A stretch of 64,000 bases of DNA from Ancylobacter amanitiformis (GTDB lineage Bacteria; Pseudomonadota; Alphaproteobacteria; Rhizobiales; Xanthobacteraceae), in the NCBI RefSeq assembly GCF_030814815.1, contig NZ_JAUSVR010000003.1:124001-188000 (forward strand), written 5' to 3'. Below the pieces are notes generated by a model that ran no database searches, was not told the origin of the DNA, and saw nothing but the letters and a program-made list of their open reading frames with translations. Below, one piece after another: positions 1-10,718 of this stretch. Made by a program: the position numbers and the translations under genes. Positions within the stretch are counted from its first letter, which is position 1; every line of letters begins with the position of its first letter.

Positions 1-426
1 GAGGGCTTCGAGCGCTTCACCAAGGCGCTGCAGGCGGGCTGGAACGAGGGCCGGCCGACTCCGGTGGAAGCTTATGAGCGCATGGGGCGGGCCTATCTCG
101 ACTTCGCGCGCCGCAACCCGGCGGAATATGTCGCGATGTTCGAGACCGGCCTGTCGAGCGAGGCGCATCCCGCGCTCGACCAGGCGGGCCAGCGGGCTCT
201 TGGCGTGCTGCGCGAGGCGGCGGAGGTCGTGGTCGCGTCCATGCCCGCGCCGGGACGTCCGCCCGCGCTGATGGTGGCGCTGCACACCTGGGCGCTGGCG
301 CATGGCGTCGCTTCGCTGTTCGGCCGCTCCGACGGTTCCCGCCGCAAATTGCCCATGCCACCGGAAGACCTGCTTGAAGCCGCATTCCTGGTCTATCTCC
401 GGGGGCTCGGCGCGCCCGGCAACTGA
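1..426 (+). CDS. TetR/AcrR family regulator, C-terminal part (5' cut by window edge)
   Basis: The frame is open from the first base and ends in TGA, giving about 141 residues without a start codon, so the N-terminal helix-turn-helix lies outside the window. What remains looks like the all-helical ligand-binding half of a TetR repressor of the WHG-domain type: an aromatic-rich stretch with YLDFARRNPAEYVAMFE, then a helix with WALAHGVASLFG near the end, which is typical of that subfamily. It probably represses a neighbouring gene to the left in response to a small molecule; the ligand cannot be told. The family assignment is from residue pattern only. Confidence 0.75.
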   Translation, partial: EGFERFTKALQAGWNEGRPTPVEAYERMGRAYLDFARRNPAEYVAMFETGLSSEAHPALDQAGQRALGVLREAAEVVVASMPAPGRPPALMVALHTWALAHGVASLFGRSDGSRRKLPMPPEDLLEAAFLVYLRGLGAPGN

Positions 427-592
427 CCGGGAGCGGCCCGGCAAGGGCGCTTCGTCCTGTTTTGCCGTCTCGGCGCGCGGCAAAGCCGCCCGGATCCGCC
501 ACAAAAGGATTTCAATGTAACGATCCTTGACAAGCTGCCGCAGCGTGCCTACCTATGTGAATGTGATTAACATTAACCCAGGAACGGATGCC

Positions 593-1024
593 ATGGAGCT
601 CGCTCAAAAGCTCGATAGTTACGGCAAGCCCGCCTGGATCGCGCTCACGGTCCTCGGCTTCATGGCCTGGTGGCCCCTGGGACTGGCGATCCTGGCTTTC
701 TCGATAGGGAGTGGACGAATGTTTTGTGGCAAGCGTCGCGGCCTCGGCCGCTGGCAGGAAGACGGCGCGGAAGCGGTTCGCAACGCCTTTGGCGGTCGAT
801 TCCGCGGGTTCCCTTCCAGCGGCAACCGCGCTTTCGATGAGTATCGCGAGGAGACGCTGCGCCGTCTCGAAGACGAGCAGCAGGAGTTCAAGGGCTTCCT
901 GGATCGTCTGCGCCAGGCCAAGGACAAGGCTGAGTTCGACCAGTTCATGGCCGATCGCCGCAACCGCCCCGCGCCCTCGCCGGCGCCCGCTCCCGAGCAG
1001 CCGCAGGACTGGGAGCAGAACTGA
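593..1024 (+). CDS. DUF2852 family membrane protein
   Basis: This 143-residue protein has one or two hydrophobic segments near the N-terminus (about residues 10-38, with GFMAWWPLGLAILAFSIG), a short basic patch, and then a charged, probably coiled-coil half containing LRRLEDEQQEFKGFLDRLRQ and a Pro/Ala-rich tail. That layout matches DUF2852, a family of unknown function common in alphaproteobacteria. I chose the ATG at 593 because AGGAACGG lies just upstream and the protein then opens as MELAQKL; a longer frame from 527 would add 22 unconvincing residues. It is followed by a hairpin terminator, so it is probably transcribed alone. Confidence 0.8.
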   Translation: MELAQKLDSYGKPAWIALTVLGFMAWWPLGLAILAFSIGSGRMFCGKRRGLGRWQEDGAEAVRNAFGGRFRGFPSSGNRAFDEYREETLRRLEDEQQEFKGFLDRLRQAKDKAEFDQFMADRRNRPAPSPAPAPEQPQDWEQN

Positions 1025-1101
1025 CCGGCAGCCGAACGCCTTGACCCGTGAGGGGGCCCGATCCGTCCCTTGATCCAGTCTCCCTCCGATGGTCGACCGG
1101 G

Positions 1102-1137
1102 CCGCGTCCTTTGTTCACAAAGGGCGCGGTCTCGTTT
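1102..1137 (+). terminator. Intrinsic-terminator-like hairpin just upstream of ybgC
   Basis: A 12-bp stem (CCGCGTCCTTTG against CAAAGGGCGCGG, one G-U pair) closes a TTCA loop at 1114-1117 and is followed by a T-rich run (TCTCGTTT). It lies after the DUF2852 gene but ends only about 11 bases before the ybgC start, so it may act as a terminator for the first gene or as an attenuator in the ybgC leader. Confidence 0.65.
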
Positions 1138-1148
1138 ATGAGGGCCGG

Positions 1149-1658
1149 ATGAACGAGCGCCCCGATCCCTTTACCCCCGAAGCCCTGAAGTCGGATCCCT
1201 ATCTGCACCTCGCCGGCCGGCTGGTGCCGGGCGGGCATGTGCTGCCCGTGCGGGTCTATTACGAGGACACCGACTTCTCCGGCATCGTCTACCACGCCAA
1301 TTACCTCAAGTTCATGGAACGGGCGCGCTCGGACAACCTGCGCCTCATCGGCGTGGTGCAGGGCGACCTGTTCGGCGAAGCGCTGGCCGAGGCTCCCGGC
1401 TTTGCCTTCGTGGTGCGCTCGATGGAGCTGCAATTCCTGCGCCCCGCCCGCATCGACGATGTGCTGGAAGTTCACACCAGCCCCAGCGAGGTGGCGGGCG
1501 CCTCGATCACGCTGACCCAGAAGGTGATGCGCCGCGACGAACTCATGGTGGTGGGGCAGGTCAAGGTTGCCTTCGTCTCGCAGGGACGGGCGCGTCGCAT
1601 TCCCGATGCGCTGCGAACGGCGATGAAGGCCGCGCTGGATCATCCGGGAAAGCCGTGA
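1149..1658 (+). CDS. ybgC: Tol-Pal-associated acyl-CoA thioesterase YbgC
   Basis: A 169-residue hotdog-fold thioesterase. The N-terminal signature YYEDTDFSGIVYHANY carries the catalytic Asp and the family's conserved His, and LKFMERARSD follows. YbgC hydrolyses acyl-CoA or acyl-ACP thioesters, is cytoplasmic and membrane-associated, and is the usual first gene of tol-pal clusters. The ATG at 1149 (MNERPDPFT) is preferred over an in-frame upstream start at 1089, which would translate through the hairpin at 1102-1129. There is a 285-base gap before tolQ, so tolQ probably has its own promoter. Confidence 0.92.
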   Translation: MNERPDPFTPEALKSDPYLHLAGRLVPGGHVLPVRVYYEDTDFSGIVYHANYLKFMERARSDNLRLIGVVQGDLFGEALAEAPGFAFVVRSMELQFLRPARIDDVLEVHTSPSEVAGASITLTQKVMRRDELMVVGQVKVAFVSQGRARRIPDALRTAMKAALDHPGKP

Positions 1659-1710
1659 GCTTCTCACGCCTGTCGCAGGAGCGCCCTATCGCTGTTGCGT
1701 TGCGGCAACG

Positions 1711-1726
1711 CTAACCCGGCATTAAC
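1711..1726 (+). promoter_or_regulatory. CtrA-like site upstream of tolQ
   Basis: The bases CTAA-N7-TTAAC match the alphaproteobacterial CtrA consensus TTAA-N7-TTAAC with one mismatch. The site lies in the 285-base ybgC-tolQ gap, where a tol promoter would be expected. Binding is inferred from pattern only. Confidence 0.35.
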
Positions 1727-1943
1727 CCTATCGGCCGCTTAATCTGGCTGGCGCAAGCCCTTGTGCGCCCTAGTTTCGGCGGATTCGCCGTCGAACACGG
1801 GCTAAGGATTCAGCGGATGGAATCGGCATCTTGCCGGTTCGTTCCGCCGAAGGGGCGGTTCAGTCGAAGGGCGTTGCGCATCGTGCGTTCCGGCCGACCG
1901 TCCGGACGGTGGCCGGTCCTTGTTCTGAGGTTAAAGAGATCAC

Positions 1944-2657
1944 ATGAATCCTGCCGATGTGGCGCAAACGGCCATGGCAGCCCCCGCCGGCGACCTTTCG
2001 CTGATCGGGCTGTTCCTCCAGGCCAGCATCTTCGTGAAGATCATCATGGTCGGGCTCATCCTGGCCTCGGTCTGGGTGTGGGCGATCATCATCGACAAGA
2101 CGATCCTGTTCCAGCGCATGAAGCGCCAGATGGATCGCTTCGAGGCGACCTTCTGGTCGGGGCAAAGCCTCGAGGAACTCTATCGCTCGCTGTCTTCCCG
2201 GCCCAACCATGCGATGGCGGCCATCTTCGTCGCGGCGATGCGCGAGTGGAAGCGGTCCTATGAGGGCGGCGCCCGCTCCTTCGCCGGCCTGACCCAGCGT
2301 CTCGACAAGGTGATGGACGTGACCATCGCCCGCGAGGTGGAGCGCCTGGAAAACCGGCTGCTGGTGCTGGCGACGGTCGGCTCGGCCGGGCCGTTCATCG
2401 GCCTGCTGGGCACGGTCATCGGCATCATGACCTCCTTCCAGTCGATCGCGGCGTCCAAGAACACCAGCCTCGCGGTTGTGGCGCCCGGCATCGCCGAAGC
2501 CCTTTTCGCGACAGCAATCGGCCTCTTCGCGGCCATCCCCGCGACGATTTTCTATAACAAGTTCATTTCCCAGGTGAACAGGCAGGCATTGAGGCTGGAA
2601 GGCTTCGCGGACGAGTTCTCGGCCATCCTGTCGCGGCAGATCGACGAGCGGGGCTGA
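1944..2657 (+). CDS. tolQ: Tol-Pal system proton channel subunit TolQ
   Basis: This 237-residue inner-membrane protein has three predicted membrane spans: about residues 20-50, and two in the C-terminal half around GPFIGLLGTVIGIM and VVAPGIAEALFATAIGL. Those segments are the conserved TolQ/ExbB pore helices. With TolR it uses the proton gradient to energise TolA and so drives outer-membrane constriction at division. RBS-like AGGTTAAAGAGA precedes the ATG. tolR starts 6 bases after the stop, so the genes are co-transcribed. Confidence 0.97.
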   Translation: MNPADVAQTAMAAPAGDLSLIGLFLQASIFVKIIMVGLILASVWVWAIIIDKTILFQRMKRQMDRFEATFWSGQSLEELYRSLSSRPNHAMAAIFVAAMREWKRSYEGGARSFAGLTQRLDKVMDVTIAREVERLENRLLVLATVGSAGPFIGLLGTVIGIMTSFQSIAASKNTSLAVVAPGIAEALFATAIGLFAAIPATIFYNKFISQVNRQALRLEGFADEFSAILSRQIDERG

Positions 2658-2663
2658 CGCGCG

Positions 2664-3119
2664 ATGGGGATGTCCTCGGGAGGCGGTGGAGGCGGCCGGC
2701 AGTCGCGGCGCTCGCGTCGTCGCGGCGGCGCCGCCGTCATGGCGGAAATCAACGTCACGCCGATGGTCGACGTGATGCTGGTGCTGCTGATCATCTTCAT
2801 GGTCGCGGCGCCCATGCTCACCGTCGGCGTGCCGCTCGACCTGCCGCAGACGCAGGCGCAGGCCGTGTCGCAGGATCACCAGCCGCTGGTGATCTCCATC
2901 AACAATCAGGGCCAGGTCTTCATTCAGGACACCGAAATCCAGTTCGACGAACTCGTGCCCAAGCTGCAGGCTATCGCCAAGGCCGGCTATGACGAGCGCA
3001 TTTTCGTGCGCGGCGACAAGACGGTGGACTATGGTACCGTCATGAAGGTGATGGGCCGTCTGTCGGGTGCCGGATTCAAGCGCGTGGCCCTCGTTTCCGA
3101 AGTCGAACAGGGGAACTGA
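2664..3119 (+). CDS. tolR: Tol-Pal system protein TolR
   Basis: This 151-residue ExbD/TolR protein opens with a Gly/Ser/Arg-rich cytoplasmic tail (residues 1-25). One transmembrane helix follows, starting at AEINVTPMVDVMLVLLIIF; its Asp is the conserved proton-carrying residue. The periplasmic ExbD-fold domain ends in VMGRLSGAGFKRVALVSE. TolR pairs with TolQ as the motor. It sits tightly between tolQ and tolA (5-base gap to tolA). Confidence 0.97.
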   Translation: MGMSSGGGGGGRQSRRSRRRGGAAVMAEINVTPMVDVMLVLLIIFMVAAPMLTVGVPLDLPQTQAQAVSQDHQPLVISINNQGQVFIQDTEIQFDELVPKLQAIAKAGYDERIFVRGDKTVDYGTVMKVMGRLSGAGFKRVALVSEVEQGN

Positions 3120-3124
3120 GCGTC

Positions 3125-4090
3125 ATGCGCGCGGGTCTCGTCTCTTCGGCCGTCCTCCACGCTGGAATCATCGGCTTCATGCTGGTGTCCTTCTCCTCGG
3201 CGCGCCCGTTCGAGCCGATGCAGGAATCCACGCCGGTCGACATCATCTCCGATGCGGAGATGAGCCAGATGATGGCGGGCAAGAAGGACGCGCCGAAGGC
3301 CGAGGCGCCGAAGCCCGTGGTCGAGAAGGTCGAGGCGCCCAAGCCCACCGAGCAGCTCGACGCCAAGGTTGACGACGCCAAGCCGGAAGTGAAGGCCGCC
3401 AACGAGCCGGCTCCGCCTCCGCCGCCACCTCCGGCGGAAGCCAAGCCCGAGCCCAAGCCGCCGGCGGCCCAGGCGCAGGCCAAGCCCGAGCCGACGCCGC
3501 CATCGGCCGCCGAATCGCTCGCGTCCAAGCCGCCCGAGCCCAAGAAGGACGAGCCCAAGCCCGAGCAGCAGGCGCAGGCCAAGCCCGCCCCGGCACCGCC
3601 GAAGAAGCCGAAGGACATTCCCCCGAAGGTGGTGCAGACGCCGCCGCAGGACCAGCAGCGCGAGTTCAAGCCGAACGAGATCGCGGCGCTGCTCGACAAG
3701 CGGACGGCGACGCGCCAGTCGGCGGTGGGCGACACCATCAACTCGACCGCCGCTCTCGGCGCGCGGGTCGGCACGGCCTCGACACTCTCGCAGACCGAAA
3801 TCGATGCCTTGCGCGCCCGGCTGATGCAGCTGTGGAACCCGCCGGCCGGTGCCTCGAACCCCGAGGAACTGGTCGTCACGGTGCGCCTGCGGCTCAATCC
3901 GGACGGCACGCTCTCGGGTCCGCCGATGGTGGTGACGTCGGGCACGAGCCAGTTCTTCATGGCGGCGCGCGAGAGCGCGATGCGTGCCATTTTCCGCGGT
4001 CAGCCCTTCAACATGCTGTCCCCCGCGAAATACGACTCGTGGAAGGACATCGAGGTCACTTTCGATCCCCGCGAAATGGTACGGGGTTGA
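3125..4090 (+). CDS. tolA: Cell envelope integrity protein TolA
   Basis: This 321-residue protein spans the periplasm. A single N-terminal membrane helix (about residues 5-25) is followed by a long Lys/Pro/Ala/Glu-rich low-complexity region (about 50-190, with [16 protein letters not shown]) and a compact C-terminal TonB-like domain (about 220-320, containing [12 protein letters not shown]). This order is diagnostic of TolA. It links TolQR in the inner membrane to TolB and Pal. The low-complexity region accounts for long open frames on the opposite strand. Confidence 0.93.
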   Translation: MRAGLVSSAVLHAGIIGFMLVSFSSARPFEPMQESTPVDIISDAEMSQMMAGKKDAPKAEAPKPVVEKVEAPKPTEQLDAKVDDAKPEVKAANEPAPPPPPPPAEAKPEPKPPAAQAQAKPEPTPPSAAESLASKPPEPKKDEPKPEQQAQAKPAPAPPKKPKDIPPKVVQTPPQDQQREFKPNEIAALLDKRTATRQSAVGDTINSTAALGARVGTASTLSQTEIDALRARLMQLWNPPAGASNPEELVVTVRLRLNPDGTLSGPPMVVTSGTSQFFMAARESAMRAIFRGQPFNMLSPAKYDSWKDIEVTFDPREMVRG

Positions 4091-4125
4091 TCCGGGGCCC
4101 GGCATTTGCTTTTGAGACATTCATC

Positions 4126-5484
4126 ATGACAGAGCTTATCCGCCCCGGTTTCGGGGGTCTTCCCATCGGCCGTCGCGGTCTCATCACCGGAGCCGGCGCG
4201 CTTGCCGGCGTCGGGCTGCTCACGCGGCCGGCCGCGGCCGTGCTGAAGCTCGACGTGACGCAGGGCACCGTCCAGCCGCTGCCCATCGCCATTTCCGAAT
4301 TCGTCGGTGGCGGCAGCCCGCAGGATATCGAGGCGGGCAAGGGCGTCTCGCAGATCATTTCCGCGGACCTGCGCCGTTCGGGCCTGTTCGCCCCGATCGA
4401 CCCGGCGGCCTTCGTGGAGAAGATCACCAACCCGGACGCCTCGCCGCGCTTCCAGGACTGGCGCGTGATCAACGCGCAGGCGCTGGTGACGGGCCGCGTG
4501 ACCCGCCAGGGCGATGGCCGCGTGAAGGCCGAGTTCCGCCTGTGGGACGTGTTCGCCGGCCAGCAACTCATCGGCCAGCAATATTTCACCCAGCCGGAGA
4601 ACTGGCGCCGGGTCGCCCATATCATCGCCGACGCGATCTATGAGCGCCTCACCGGCGAGAAGGGCTATTTCGACACCCGCATCGTCTTCGTGGATGAGTC
4701 CGGGCCGAAGGAGAAGCGCATCAAGCGGCTCGCCATCATGGACCAGGACGGCGCCAACGTGACCTATCTCACGCGCGGCGACGACCTCGTGCTGACGCCG
4801 CGCTTCTCGCCGACCAGCCAGGAAATCACCTATATGAGCTACGGCAAGGGTGAGCCGCGCGTCTATCTGCTCAACATCGAGAACGGCCAGCGCGAGGTGG
4901 TCGGCAATTTCCCGAACATGAGCTTCTCGCCGCGCTTCGCGCCGGACGGGCAGCGGGTGATCCTGAGCCTGCAGCAGGGCTCGAATGCCAACATCTTCGT
5001 GATGGACCTGCGCTCGAAGGCGACGACGCGCCTCACCGATACGCCGGCCATCGACACCGCCCCCTGCTACTCGCCGGACGGCACGCAGATCTGCTTCGAG
5101 AGCGACCGCGGCGGCACCCAGCAGATCTACGTGATGAACCCCGACGGCTCGAACCAGCACCGCATTTCCTTCGGCCAGGGGCGCTATTCGACCCCGGTCT
5201 GGTCGCCGCGCGGCGACGTCATCGCCTTCACCAAGCAGACCGGCAGCGGCTTCGCCATCGGCATCATGCGTCCGGACGGGCAGGGCGAGCGCATCCTCAC
5301 CGAGGGCTACCACAATGAAGGCCCGACCTTCGCGCCGAACGGCCGCGTGATCATGTTCTTCCGCGACCCCGGCGGGGCGGCGGGGCCGCAACTCTATACG
5401 GTGGACGTCACGGGCTATAACGAGCAGCGCGTGCCGACACCGAGCTATGCCTCCGACCCCGCCTGGTCGCCGCTGCGTTCGTGA
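4126..5484 (+). CDS. tolB: Tol-Pal system beta-propeller protein TolB
   Basis: This 452-residue periplasmic protein has an N-terminal domain ([19 protein letters not shown]) followed by a C-terminal six-bladed propeller with repeats such as [14 protein letters not shown] and [16 protein letters not shown]. It binds Pal and TolA. I chose the ATG at 4126, 36 bases after tolA. The leader contains [19 protein letters not shown] and then an Ala-x-Ala site (PAAA): a twin-arginine motif before the hydrophobic stretch suggests Tat export rather than Sec, which I infer and cannot confirm. Confidence 0.96.
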   Translation: MTELIRPGFGGLPIGRRGLITGAGALAGVGLLTRPAAAVLKLDVTQGTVQPLPIAISEFVGGGSPQDIEAGKGVSQIISADLRRSGLFAPIDPAAFVEKITNPDASPRFQDWRVINAQALVTGRVTRQGDGRVKAEFRLWDVFAGQQLIGQQYFTQPENWRRVAHIIADAIYERLTGEKGYFDTRIVFVDESGPKEKRIKRLAIMDQDGANVTYLTRGDDLVLTPRFSPTSQEITYMSYGKGEPRVYLLNIENGQREVVGNFPNMSFSPRFAPDGQRVILSLQQGSNANIFVMDLRSKATTRLTDTPAIDTAPCYSPDGTQICFESDRGGTQQIYVMNPDGSNQHRISFGQGRYSTPVWSPRGDVIAFTKQTGSGFAIGIMRPDGQGERILTEGYHNEGPTFAPNGRVIMFFRDPGGAAGPQLYTVDVTGYNEQRVPTPSYASDPAWSPLRS

Positions 5485-5641
5485 CGCGGTAGGGAACCGT
5501 TAACCATAAGAAACAGTTGATGTGTCGGCCGCGAAATCGACGCATTTGGTCAAGGTTCCGTAAAGCAAGACGGAACATTCATTAACGTGAAGCACGCTAG
5601 GTCGGGGCGGCCCGATCAGGGAATTTTGGGAGTCAGCGGTT

Positions 5642-6136
5642 ATGATCCGTATGTTGCGCCAGCTGGGCGGAGCGCGCGTCGCCTTCATCGTCGGCCTCGC
5701 TATGCTCGCGGCCGCCTGCGCCAAGAATCCGATGGATGGCGCCGGGCAGGCGCTCGGTTCTGCCCCTCCCGGCAGCCCGCAGGAATTCATCGTCTCGGTC
5801 GGCGATCGCGTGTTCTTCGAAAGCGACCAGAGCGACCTGAGCTCGCAGGCCCAGGCCACGCTCGACAAGCAGGCGCAGTGGCTCAACCACTATGCCAAGT
5901 ACACCTTCACCATCGAAGGCCATGCCGACGAGCGCGGCACCCGCGAATACAACATCGCTCTCGGCGCCCGGCGGGCCCAGAGCGTGCGCGACTATCTGGT
6001 CGGGCGCGGGGTGGATGCCAACCGCATGCGCACCATCTCCTACGGCAAGGAGCGCCCGGTGGCGGTCTGTAACGATATTTCCTGCTGGTCGCAGAACCGG
6101 CGCGCGGTCACGGTGCTGAACTCCACCGGCTCCTGA
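5642..6136 (+). CDS. pal: Peptidoglycan-associated lipoprotein Pal
   Basis: This 164-residue outer-membrane lipoprotein starts with a signal peptide whose lipobox ends at Cys in MLAAACAKNP. It carries an OmpA-like peptidoglycan-binding domain with FTIEGHADERGTREYN and ALGARRAQSVRDYL, the classical Pal signature. It tethers the outer membrane to peptidoglycan and is the terminal partner of TolB and TolA. The 157-base gap after tolB contains AT-rich sequence and probably a separate promoter; a terminator follows. Confidence 0.97.
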   Translation: MIRMLRQLGGARVAFIVGLAMLAAACAKNPMDGAGQALGSAPPGSPQEFIVSVGDRVFFESDQSDLSSQAQATLDKQAQWLNHYAKYTFTIEGHADERGTREYNIALGARRAQSVRDYLVGRGVDANRMRTISYGKERPVAVCNDISCWSQNRRAVTVLNSTGS

Positions 6137-6174
6137 CGGGGTCGTCGGCGCCGGGCGGCGCGCCTCGCGATATC

Positions 6175-6213
6175 AAGGCCCGGACCGCCCGCGCGGACCG
6201 GGCCTTGTCGTTT
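6175..6213 (+). terminator. Rho-independent terminator after pal
   Basis: A 14-bp stem with one mismatch (AAGGCCCGGACCGC at 6175-6188 against GCGGACCGGGCCTT at 6193-6206) closes a 4-base loop and is followed by GTCGTTTT. It separates pal from cpoB. Confidence 0.75.
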
Positions 6214-6346
6214 TGGCGGCCCGGGCCGCGATGCGTGGCGGCCGGGGTCAAACTTTGGACGCGATCGGCCTCGTATGTTCGACTATACTGCACCGCCCGT
6301 TCCGGTGCGTTGCCTCGCCCGTCCCCATTCCCTTCGTTGTTCAGTG

Positions 6347-7333
6347 ATGATGGTCCGTCTCTCGCGCTTTTCCGCCTCGCTCGTGCTCGCTGGTGCCCTG
6401 GCCTTGACGCTGGCGCCGCTGGAAAGCGCCCATGCGCAGGCCAATAACGATTTCTTCGGCAACCTGTTCAAGCCACCCGGTCAGGTGCGCTCGGGCAATA
6501 CCGCCCCGCCGCCGGATGCCGATGAGGGCGGATCTGCCACCACGCGGATCGACCGGCTGGAGAACCAGTTTCGGCTGCTGACCGGCCAGATCGAGCAGCT
6601 GCAATATCGTAACCAGCAACTCGAGCAGCAGGTGCGCTCGCTTCAGGGCGAGATCGACTTCCGCCTCGGCGGCACGGGTGGTGCTGCGGCTGCGGGCGGT
6701 GCGGCGCCCCGTGCCAATCCGCCGGTCGCGGGAGCCCCCGGCGGCGTCGCGCCGATCCTCGATCCGGCGCCCGCGCGACGCTCGGATGCGTTCGATCCCA
6801 ACGCGCAGGCGGCCGCGCCGGGCGTTCCGCGCCCGCTTGGCACCACCACGCCCTCGGCACCGGTTGCCGGGCAGCCGGGCGCGCCGATGGATCTCGGCCA
6901 GCTCTCGGGGGCGGTGGCGGCGGGCGGAGCGCCCGTGGCGGCGCCGTCCAACAGCCCGAAGGATGTGTTCGACGTCGCCTATAATTCCGTGCTCCGGCAG
7001 GATTACGTGCAGGCCGGCCAGGGCTTCGACCAGTTCCTCAAGCTCTACCCCAATGACCGCGCCGCCCCCGATGCCTATTACTGGCTGGGCGAAACGCAGT
7101 TCCAGCGGAAAATCTACAAGGAGGCAGCGCAGAGCTTCCTCAAGGTCTCGACCGACTATCCCAACGCGGTGAAGGCGCCGGACGCGCTGCTGCGGCTCGG
7201 CCAGTCGCTGGCCGCCATCGGCGAGAAGGATGCCGCCTGCGCCACGCTCAACGCGGTCGGCAACAAATATCCGCGCGCGTCCGCCACCATCAAGCAGGGG
7301 GTGGAGCGGGAGCAGAAGCGTGTCGGCTGTTGA
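6347..7333 (+). CDS. cpoB: Cell division coordinator CpoB (YbgF)
   Basis: This 328-residue periplasmic protein begins with a Sec signal peptide ending at AHAQ. A trimerising coiled coil follows (TTRIDRLENQFRLLTGQ and onwards), then a Pro/Ala/Gly-rich linker, and a C-terminal TPR domain starting at DVFDVAYNSVLRQDYVQA. This is the YbgF/CpoB architecture, which coordinates septal peptidoglycan synthesis with Tol-Pal constriction. Two adjacent ATGs (6347, 6350) follow a GTG at 6344, so the exact start is uncertain by a codon or two. tilS overlaps its last bases. Confidence 0.9.
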   Translation: MMVRLSRFSASLVLAGALALTLAPLESAHAQANNDFFGNLFKPPGQVRSGNTAPPPDADEGGSATTRIDRLENQFRLLTGQIEQLQYRNQQLEQQVRSLQGEIDFRLGGTGGAAAAGGAAPRANPPVAGAPGGVAPILDPAPARRSDAFDPNAQAAAPGVPRPLGTTTPSAPVAGQPGAPMDLGQLSGAVAAGGAPVAAPSNSPKDVFDVAYNSVLRQDYVQAGQGFDQFLKLYPNDRAAPDAYYWLGETQFQRKIYKEAAQSFLKVSTDYPNAVKAPDALLRLGQSLAAIGEKDAACATLNAVGNKYPRASATIKQGVEREQKRVGC

Positions 7334-8342
7334 GGCCGATCTCGCGCAAGCTGACCTCGGCGGGATTTCGCCCGCCGCGCTGACCCTTCTGTTCTCGCCC
7401 TTCGCCCCGCATGAACGGCTGCTGCTGGCGGTTTCCGGCGGGCCGGATTCCACCGCGCTGCTGCTGCTGGCGGCGCGCTGGCGTCGTCTTCGCGACACCC
7501 CGGCGGATCTGTTCGTCGCCACGGTCGACCATGGCCTGCGGCCGCAGGCGCGGGCCGAGGCGCGGGCGGTCGGGAGGCTCGCGCGCGCGCTTGGGCTGGA
7601 TCATGCCGTGCTGGAGCTTCCCGCGCCGCTGCCGGCGACCCGCCTGCAGGAGGCGGCGCGCCATGCCCGCTACGACCTTCTGCTCGACCATGCCCGTGCG
7701 ATCGGCGCCAGCGCCATCGCCACCGCCCATACCCGCGACGACCAGGCCGAGACCGTGCTGTTCCGGCTCATGCGCGGCTCGGGGCTCAGTGGGCTCGGCG
7801 GCATTCCCACGGAACGGGCGATGGGCGGGGTCCGGCTGATTCGTCCGCTGCTCGGGATCGACAAGGCCGATCTGGTGGCGCTGTGCCGGCAGGCCGGCGT
7901 GGCCTTTGCCGACGATCCCTCGAACCAGGATGCCCGCTTCGCCCGCGCGCGGCTGCGCGCCCTGCTGCCCCTGCTGGCTCGGGAGGGGCTGAATGCCGAG
8001 CGATTCGCACGGCTTGCCGGCCGCATGGCGCGGGCCGAGGCGGCGCTGGAGGCGGCGACCGGGGAGGCCGCGGCCCGGCTGGTGCGTGAAGGCGATCCGC
8101 TGGAGATGGCGCGCGCCGGCTTTCACGATCTGCCGGACGAGATCGGCCTGCGCCTGCTGGGGTGGATGATCGAGCGGGCCGGGCAGGGGAAGGTCGAACT
8201 TGCCAAGCTGGAGGCGCTGCATCTTTGGCTGAAGGCGCTTGGTTCGGCGCCGCGAGGGGCGCGCACGCTGGCCGGTGCGCTGGTGCGAGTGTCGCTGCGG
8301 AGTATCCAGGTAGGGCAAGCGCCGGCGCGGCGCACGGGCTGA
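7320..8342 (+). CDS. tilS: tRNA(Ile)-lysidine synthase TilS
   Basis: This 340-residue N-type ATP pyrophosphatase carries the PP-loop motif SGGPDS near residue 39 and the downstream ATAHTRDDQAETVLFRL block. It converts C34 of the CAU-anticodon tRNA-Ile to lysidine so that it reads AUA. The likely start is a GTG at 7320 that overlaps the end of cpoB; the codons upstream of it are a shadow of cpoB. The protein lacks a long C-terminal extension, as is common in alphaproteobacteria. Position between cpoB and ftsH matches rhizobial gene order. Confidence 0.92.
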   Translation: MSAVEADLAQADLGGISPAALTLLFSPFAPHERLLLAVSGGPDSTALLLLAARWRRLRDTPADLFVATVDHGLRPQARAEARAVGRLARALGLDHAVLELPAPLPATRLQEAARHARYDLLLDHARAIGASAIATAHTRDDQAETVLFRLMRGSGLSGLGGIPTERAMGGVRLIRPLLGIDKADLVALCRQAGVAFADDPSNQDARFARARLRALLPLLAREGLNAERFARLAGRMARAEAALEAATGEAAARLVREGDPLEMARAGFHDLPDEIGLRLLGWMIERAGQGKVELAKLEALHLWLKALGSAPRGARTLAGALVRVSLRSIQVGQAPARRTG

Positions 8343-8502
8343 CGCACGTTTTATGGCGTAATCGCCTGTTCGGAGCCTGCGCCTTGCGCCCGCCATCTTG
8401 GCAAGCCTCAATGCGACACCTAAATTACTCTGCGACAAGGGAGGACCGCCGGCGACGGCGGAGCCCGCGCGTCGGCGATCGGCCGGCGCCGAAAGGAACG
8501 TG

Positions 8503-10422
<1,920 letters not shown>

Positions 10423-10458
10423 TGCGGACGCGGGTTCACGACACGACATCAAAATCAA

Positions 10459-10486
10459 AGCCCCGGCCTCGCGCCGGGGCTTTTTT
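10459..10486 (+). terminator. Rho-independent terminator after ftsH
   Basis: A perfect 9-bp stem (AGCCCCGGC at 10459-10467 and GCCGGGGCT at 10473-10481) has a 5-base loop and is followed by six T residues. Confidence 0.9.
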
Positions 10487-10718
10487 CATGGGGCGGGGCG
10501 CGGGCCGGGAGCCAGCATGCCGTCGCCTCCGCCGAGCCCGCCACGGGCGGCCCCGCCTCCAGGGCGCGTGGCGCCCGGCGATGTCGGCGCGATGATGGCG
10601 CCTTCCCTGCGATACCGATAGCGGGTAGCGGGGTGCGCCCGCATGGCACGATCATTGTATCCTTTCCTCTGCGTGAATAGCGCGCAATCGCCGGGCTGGA
10701 AGCGGAAGGGGATCGAGC

